Notes under the pieces: generated by a model
Seen by the model: only the letters and a program-made list of their open reading frames with translations
Databases searched by the model: none
What the model was told of the DNA's origin: nothing
Program-made: the position numbers and the translations under genes
Source: Angiostrongylus vasorum
Lineage: Eukaryota > Nematoda > Chromadorea > Rhabditida > Metastrongylidae
Direction: 5' to 3'
NCBI GenBank assembly: GCA_018806985.1
Contig: JADANN010000468.1
Location: 5,812,072-5,876,071 of the forward strand
Length of the DNA stretch: 64,000 nt
Shown here: one piece after another, positions 59,054 to 64,000 of the stretch
Numbering within the stretch: the stretch's first letter is position 1
Layout: each line of letters opens with the position of its first letter

Positions 59054-60221
59054 CTTATAGTTAGTTCGTAGTACATAAAGGTTGGTAATACTTGTTTTTG
59101 GTTGGTTTGCTACTAATACCATGGATCTGAATATAACACCGTTGGTTTGTGCATGAGTCTATCTGAGAGGCATCATCGATCGGCAACAAATGGGAACATA
59201 CAATATGAGATCATCTGGCGTTTCTAATGGAAAAATCTTCCTGTACTGTTTTAATGTGAGGTGGCATTTATTAGGAAAGTTAGGAAGGATTTATCGAAAT
59301 TAGTAGAGCCAACAATATTTGGAATTTTTGTAGTTTGTACGGTGGCGTGCTACTATGCTTCAGGGTTTTATCTTGTTAAAATGTCTTTTGGTGATTCTTA
59401 CACGCAGTAGATTGCCATTATCTTCATTTCTCCCATACATGTGACACAACGGTGAAATTGGCGTCGTTGGTGTAATACATTGTGGTGTGTTCGTTGTTCA
59501 TTTTATAGATATCCGTGAGCTCATAAAAAAACTAAGTCATGTTTTTATTTTGGCCATATATAGGTATGAATCAGTTAATATTGTGCAGAATGTGTTAGTG
59601 AAAATATTGACCAAAGCTGTTGATTGTGTAACTGAAATAGCTGTGACAATAGTGTTTCTTTTATTACTTACCGTACCAAAACAAACGGATACAGTAGGAC
59701 ATTTTCTATTGTTCAGAAATTATAATTTCTACACTCAATGTGATGTCTTTGTTTACTACCAAACACCAAAAAATAAGATTTTCTGTTAAGCTAAGACTAA
59801 ATCTACGTTAAGAATAGTAGCTGTTCAGATAAAAGCCGTAGTGGATTGATGACACAGTTTTCTGGTTCACGAAGGGCAATGGTTGTATGTATAGGGAAGT
59901 TTGCGAACGTCGTGTTACGATTACTGTGGAATTCACGGTAGAACTCGATCAGTAAAAGAGAAAAAAGCAGTGTCACGTCAGAGCATGAGAACTTTAGTCT
60001 AACGGACGTCAGATGATTGATGAGAGGCGATAAAACTTCGAGTTACGGTAAATATAACCGATGCGGGGAATTGGTAAAGTCAACTGTAGATCTGATAATA
60101 GCCTGGGTTTGCGTAGAATTTGTGCCTACAATGAGACAGTAGAAACACTGTAATGGGAACTCCTACGACCGACTTTCTATCAACCTCCGCATTGATTGAA
60201 TAGTTGTTTTTATTTCTGTTT
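59054..60221. other. yop-1 3' flank, nothing recognised
   Basis: AT-rich; the 100-codon ORF at 59487-59789 has no clear acceptor, domain or composition to support it. Confidence 0.45.
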
Positions 60222-61640
60222 AGCAAACACGAGGCATTATTTTATTTCTTTATTTACGTACAAGCAGACGTTTCCGCGGATTTCGCCTTCCTCAGAGCTT
60301 GGAAAGGTGAAGTTGACAGCAGTCTGCCTGGCCAAACACCTCCATAACCAAACAGAGAAAACGCTAAACCAAGATTTCAACCACATTGAACCCAGAATAG
60401 TTTCTTTGCACACTCACCGCTTTCTACGAATCTTCCGCTATGTCACGTGGAGACCAACCGCACAGAATTCACATGGAAGCGTAATGTGCCCCTCCCATCA
60501 GAATAACAGGCTTATATACTGCCCAATATCACGCGTGATAATGAAGCATTCTTCCCTGCGGTCCATTTTCGGATTTCTGAAATTTATCCAGAACGCCTCG
60601 AGACTTTTTGCGCGCTTGTGTTTTTTTGATTCTTGTGCGAGGGTCGTAACCCCTTGTTTCAAAATCTTCTTTGTGTCTCTGCGTCCTATACGCAGTGGAG
60701 TATTCGATTTAAGTTTACCGACTAAGTGTTCTTTCATACGAACGCAGAGTGGTCTACCCATTTCGCTAATGTATTCGTCCCCGCAAGCTTTACAAGAGAT
60801 TAGATAGACTGCACCCGTACTCTTGCAATCACCGTCTCTACCATTAGGGCAAATTATGCAATTTTGCACAAAGACGATCATATAGGCGGTTACGAACTAG
60901 CTAGCGTCTTAGATTACTCAGTGGCATTTCAATTACGGTTACTGAATTCTCTAGACCGACCCTTCTTATGCGGCGTTTTATAGCTGCACTTACATCATTT
61001 GAGTTGAAGGGTAGGATAAACGGGACGTTTTTATCGCTAGAGTTGTCGTTTGGGGGGTTTAAGATTTCACCCACACTTATCCCGAGCTACAGTTTCGTAG
61101 CCATTAGAAGTGGCTAGTTGCCGTGCCAAGTTCCCGGACTCCTCTCTCTGCTCTCTTCCCGTGCACACGTTGCTTGCTGTTCGCAACATGTTTCTTACAA
61201 GCGCCCTTTTCGTGTGAGCGGGATGAGAGGAGAGGTAATGAACCAAGATGTTTTTTACTACTTGGCTTTCGGTACTGCTTCGTAATGTAACCATTTTCTG
61301 GCAGGTTAATTTGGGCGTTCAGGAATGGAAGCCAGTTTTCTTTCGGTTTCTGTCGGATGAACTTGATATACGCTGACTGTTCGTTTAACAACTCGAAACA
61401 TTTGTCAATTTCCTGTTGTGTTCAGCAAATGACAAAGCAGTCATCTATATATCTACAGTAGAGTAACGGCGCGAGATCGGTCACTGGTGCTTCGACCTTA
61501 GACATAAACGCAATGGCAAGGCTTGTTGCTACTCGCTGTCCCATTACTAACCCTCTCACTTGAGAGTAGTACTTTCTGGACCATCTGGAGATTGAGCAGT
61601 TTAGTGCACTGTAATAGTGTTTGTCAGGTATGAACATTTA
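60222..61640 (-). mobile_element. Penelope-like element with RT and GIY-YIG remnants
   Basis: Best-preserved PLE here, minus strand. ORF 61637-61422 holds reverse transcriptase motifs GLVMGQRVATSLAIAFM and CRYIDDCFVIC (catalytic YIDD). Two overlapping frames at 61391-61067 hold LPFLNAQINLPENGYITKQY and YLSSHPAHTKRALVRNM, typical of the PLE thumb/linker region. ORF 60881-60498 holds the GIY-YIG endonuclease (GAVYLISCKACGDEYISEMG, then RPLCVRMKEH). The terminal repeat with hammerhead core follows at 60300-60261. Frameshifts separate these parts, and the RT N-terminus is missing, so it is 5'-truncated and dead. Confidence 0.85.
60261..60300 (-). ncRNA. Hammerhead ribozyme core in PLE terminal repeat
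   Basis: Minus strand: AAGCT, CTGAGGA (60295-60289), stem II GCG/CGC, GAAAC, GTC, TGCTT. The core is intact; stem I has one mismatch next to the core and stem II one mismatch at its base. Confidence 0.55.
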
Positions 61641-62149
61641 AATAAAGTTTTCTACTTACCTCGTGCTAGCTTATCAGTGAAAAAATAAACACTGAAATAG
61701 TGTTCGTCACATGTGTTCAAGCATTATGTGATCTGTTTGCGTCAGTTGTGGTCCGATTTGCAGAAGGTAGGCGTTGAAAACTATTTCCTGTTATCTTACC
61801 ACATAATCGACATTATGGACGATTGTGAGCTTGGTACATAGTTAATACCATGAGAATCAGACCTTGGTGGAAACGCCAAGAACTCATCACCACCCAACCG
61901 TCTGGTGTATCTCATCAGTCTGGTTAATTTATACAGTCGACGAAAACTCCAGCACTTTTTTTTCTGTTAATTTCGTCAATACTGAACGTCTCCTTCTTTC
62001 TTACTCGTCTTAGATGTACTCAAGGATTTATTCGCTCTTCTGCATTGCATAGATGCACGGTTATCAGAATCGTCAGTAGGTGATCGACATTTTCCGACAA
62101 CTTTGAATTTCGGAAAAAAAGCAACACTTCACAGACACTGGTTCTAAGC

Positions 62150-62545
62150 CATCGATAAAGTGGCACTACAGTGAATCTGCTTTATAGAACTGGAGTCTCT
62201 TCGGCTGTTTTTCTTTTTTGTTTTATTCGGCTCATCTTCACATCTAGTGCGTGGATGCCAGCTCTCCTCGCATTTGACACGTCTCCTCACATCCTCCATC
62301 CATGAAGGTCTTCGAATTTTCGCGTATGAGTTCAGTTGCTGCTCGAAGATTCTCGCCTTCTTTGTCAAAGCTTCTGAATGCTGGTAGAGTTGATTCTGTC
62401 TGGAGTACTGGGATAACCGGGGTAGAGCGTTCCCATTTGGATTGTAGAGAATGAAATTTTTTTCAGACAAGTCTGTTCCTAACCGCGGATGTTTGATAAA
62501 CTTGGTGAACCCGAGGTGGAGTCGAACCAACGTGCTTGCAGCATC
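62150..62545 (-). repeat. SINE-B-like copy, diverged (gives a chance 155-codon ORF)
   Basis: On the minus strand a box B-like GGTTCGACTCCACC and GAACAGACTTGTCTG lie at the 5' side, followed by a body with CGCGAAAATTCGAAGACC. This resembles the SINE-B layout, so the open frame across it is probably not a gene. Confidence 0.4.
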
Positions 62546-63329
62546 CCCAATACGAACCTGCCCTCCCTTTTTTTCGGTAAATGACAAAAAGACAAAAATG
62601 CGAAGAGCCATGTTTTACTGATAAGCGAGCCTCAGATCTCTTAAATGGCTGGAACTCCGGGAATGAAACATAAATTTTTTTTACGCTTCAGCTCAAAGCC
62701 ACAAAATCCTTTCAGTTGGTCGACATCGATTTTTTTTGTTACTCGAGCTCGACCGGACATCACATTTTGTGCAGATTTCAGCACTTCTATTCAATTTCCT
62801 AACCGATCATCCTTAATGGTCTTCGGATTTTCTCTGGGTTTGGCAACTGGTTGAGAAATTTGGTACTGATGAATGTCAAAAAATGCTGTTTGAAAAGATT
62901 CCCTTCTGAAATCCTGAAATAACCGTGCATGAATTGAAGGATTCTTTCCCAAAGGAGCCTACTGCGGATTTGCCGAAGGTGTAAATGGCTTGGTTGGCTC
63001 AGTTTACGGTCGAACCAGGTCTTTAAGCGTATTATTGAGAGGTACCTCTATCACTTAGATACTCATGCCGTAGACTCAGGCTTAAGAGAGAGAAGAATAA
63101 AACACACGAAGCAAATCGCTTCTGACATAAGAAATCAGAAAAGAACAATCGAAATCATTTCAGAACAAAAATCGTCGCATGCGGTTCCTCATGCTCCCAT
63201 TCGACGGCACTGTGACAAGAATCGGATATTATTAGCACCTTCTCTCCGATGAATTTTAACAAAATCTGTTATGGAATCAATAATCGATCCACGTTGCACT
63301 TTCCTTGTATTCAACCATCAGACAACCAA

Positions 63330-63710
63330 CTTGGATGCTTGGATACTAGGACGCCCCCGTCCTCACTAGTTGTACGGACCCCAGCACATTCTCCATTTTT
63401 TCGGAGTTTTGCTGGTTTAGTTATTGTTTCTCTGGAGTCCCGAGGTCAGCTTGGCCAAAGTCTGACCGAGGTCGTCACCACTACAGACAATCACCGCCGT
63501 TGTGGATCAGAGGGAGATTTGCCACCATGCGACTAGTTTGATACCAGGACGATGGTCGATCATGGCATTGGTTCACTGGCTTCCTGATGGAAACGCCGGG
63601 GGTACCTTGGGAGACTATGCGGGGGTGGATCGCCTCGCTGTACATCGCAGCCCGGCAACATAGAACACCTCCCAGCTACGATGAGGGTGTAAACCGTTGG
63701 GAGGGATAAC
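63330..63710 (-). repeat. R1 repeat copy
   Basis: TTGGATGCTTGGATACTAGG start, GGATCAGAGGGAGATTTGCC middle, GTAAACCGTTGGGAGG end. Confidence 0.78.
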
Positions 63711-64000
63711 TAAGTCATCTGTTAATTTGCACGAACGACTTTCTGTTAATATGGGCGTTGATCAAGAAGTTATATTTCTCTTTCTGAGCAGACACGAGTT
63801 ATTTTGTCAAAGATTACTACGTTTAGCAAGAAACTTCAAAAAAGAAGACTTTCCAATATCAAGGCCATTTCAGGCGTTGTTCAAAATCGATGTTTAAACA
63901 TACTTTTTTATTATTTTGTAAAGAAAATTTGCCTTCCAAAGTCTTTTTAAATCCTATTGACAACGAATCCCTAGGAACTGCCCCAAACGAAACTGAACAC

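Larger units (their letters stand above)
61641..64000. other. Intergenic, repeats only
   Basis: SINE-B-like (62150-62545) and R1 (63330-63710) copies. Open frames at 62645-62854 and 63697-63897 lack support. Confidence 0.4.

Noticed and set aside
62144..62611. 155-codon minus-strand ORF that looks coding
   Set aside because: Covers a SINE-B-like repeat with a box B motif; no splice sites or family match.
1..64000. CRISPR arrays, bacterial operons, rRNA genes
   Set aside because: None seen; the spliced genes show eukaryotic nuclear DNA.

Overview
This window looks like the nuclear genome of a parasitic clade V nematode, most likely a strongylid or hookworm. The genes are split into many small exons with GT..TTTCAG-type introns. 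A complete Sm-G gene reads almost like the Caenorhabditis snr-7 protein. Possible trans-splice acceptors (TTTCAG, TTACAG) lie a few bases upstream of start codons. The introns and intergenic DNA are full of tRNA-derived SINEs, RTE-type LINE debris and Penelope-like elements (PLEs). The species is inferred from style and gene identity; no search was run.

Layout. 1-12854 (+): 3' part of a Milton/TRAK kinesin-adaptor gene (trak-1-like) whose first exons lie before the window; its introns hold SINEs, a ~380 bp repeat family (R1), an inverted tRNA-related repeat and GC-rich hairpins. 12855-21701: no host gene; three RTE fragments, all on the minus strand. 21702-22509 (+): a small, apparently undescribed double zinc-ribbon protein with a C-terminal membrane anchor. 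22936-35779 (-): a complete 15-exon ATRX/XNP-1 chromatin remodeller gene that I could chain in phase from start to stop (1557 codons), including one GC-AG intron. 35780-38292: intergenic region between the divergent xnp-1 and snr-7. 38293-40362 (+): snr-7 (Sm-G), two exons. 40363-54544: repeat-rich, with fragments of unrecognised genes (42436-43222 and 43299-43536 minus; 44409-44570 plus) and four PLE copies, two of them head to head. 54545-54841 (+): last two exons of an unrecognised gene. 55855-59053 (+): complete six-exon yop-1/REEP5 gene for an ER membrane-shaping protein. 59054-64000: a fifth PLE copy with recognisable reverse transcriptase and GIY-YIG parts, then SINE and R1 repeats.

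The host genes are unrelated housekeeping genes (mitochondrial transport, chromatin, splicing, ER shape), and no shared operon is evident. The most interesting signal is in the mobile DNA. The ends of the PLE copies contain hammerhead-ribozyme cores (CTGAGGA, stem II hairpin, GAAAC, GTC), one with intact core and stems I and II. A related, more decayed inverted pair of such arms sits inside an xnp-1 intron.
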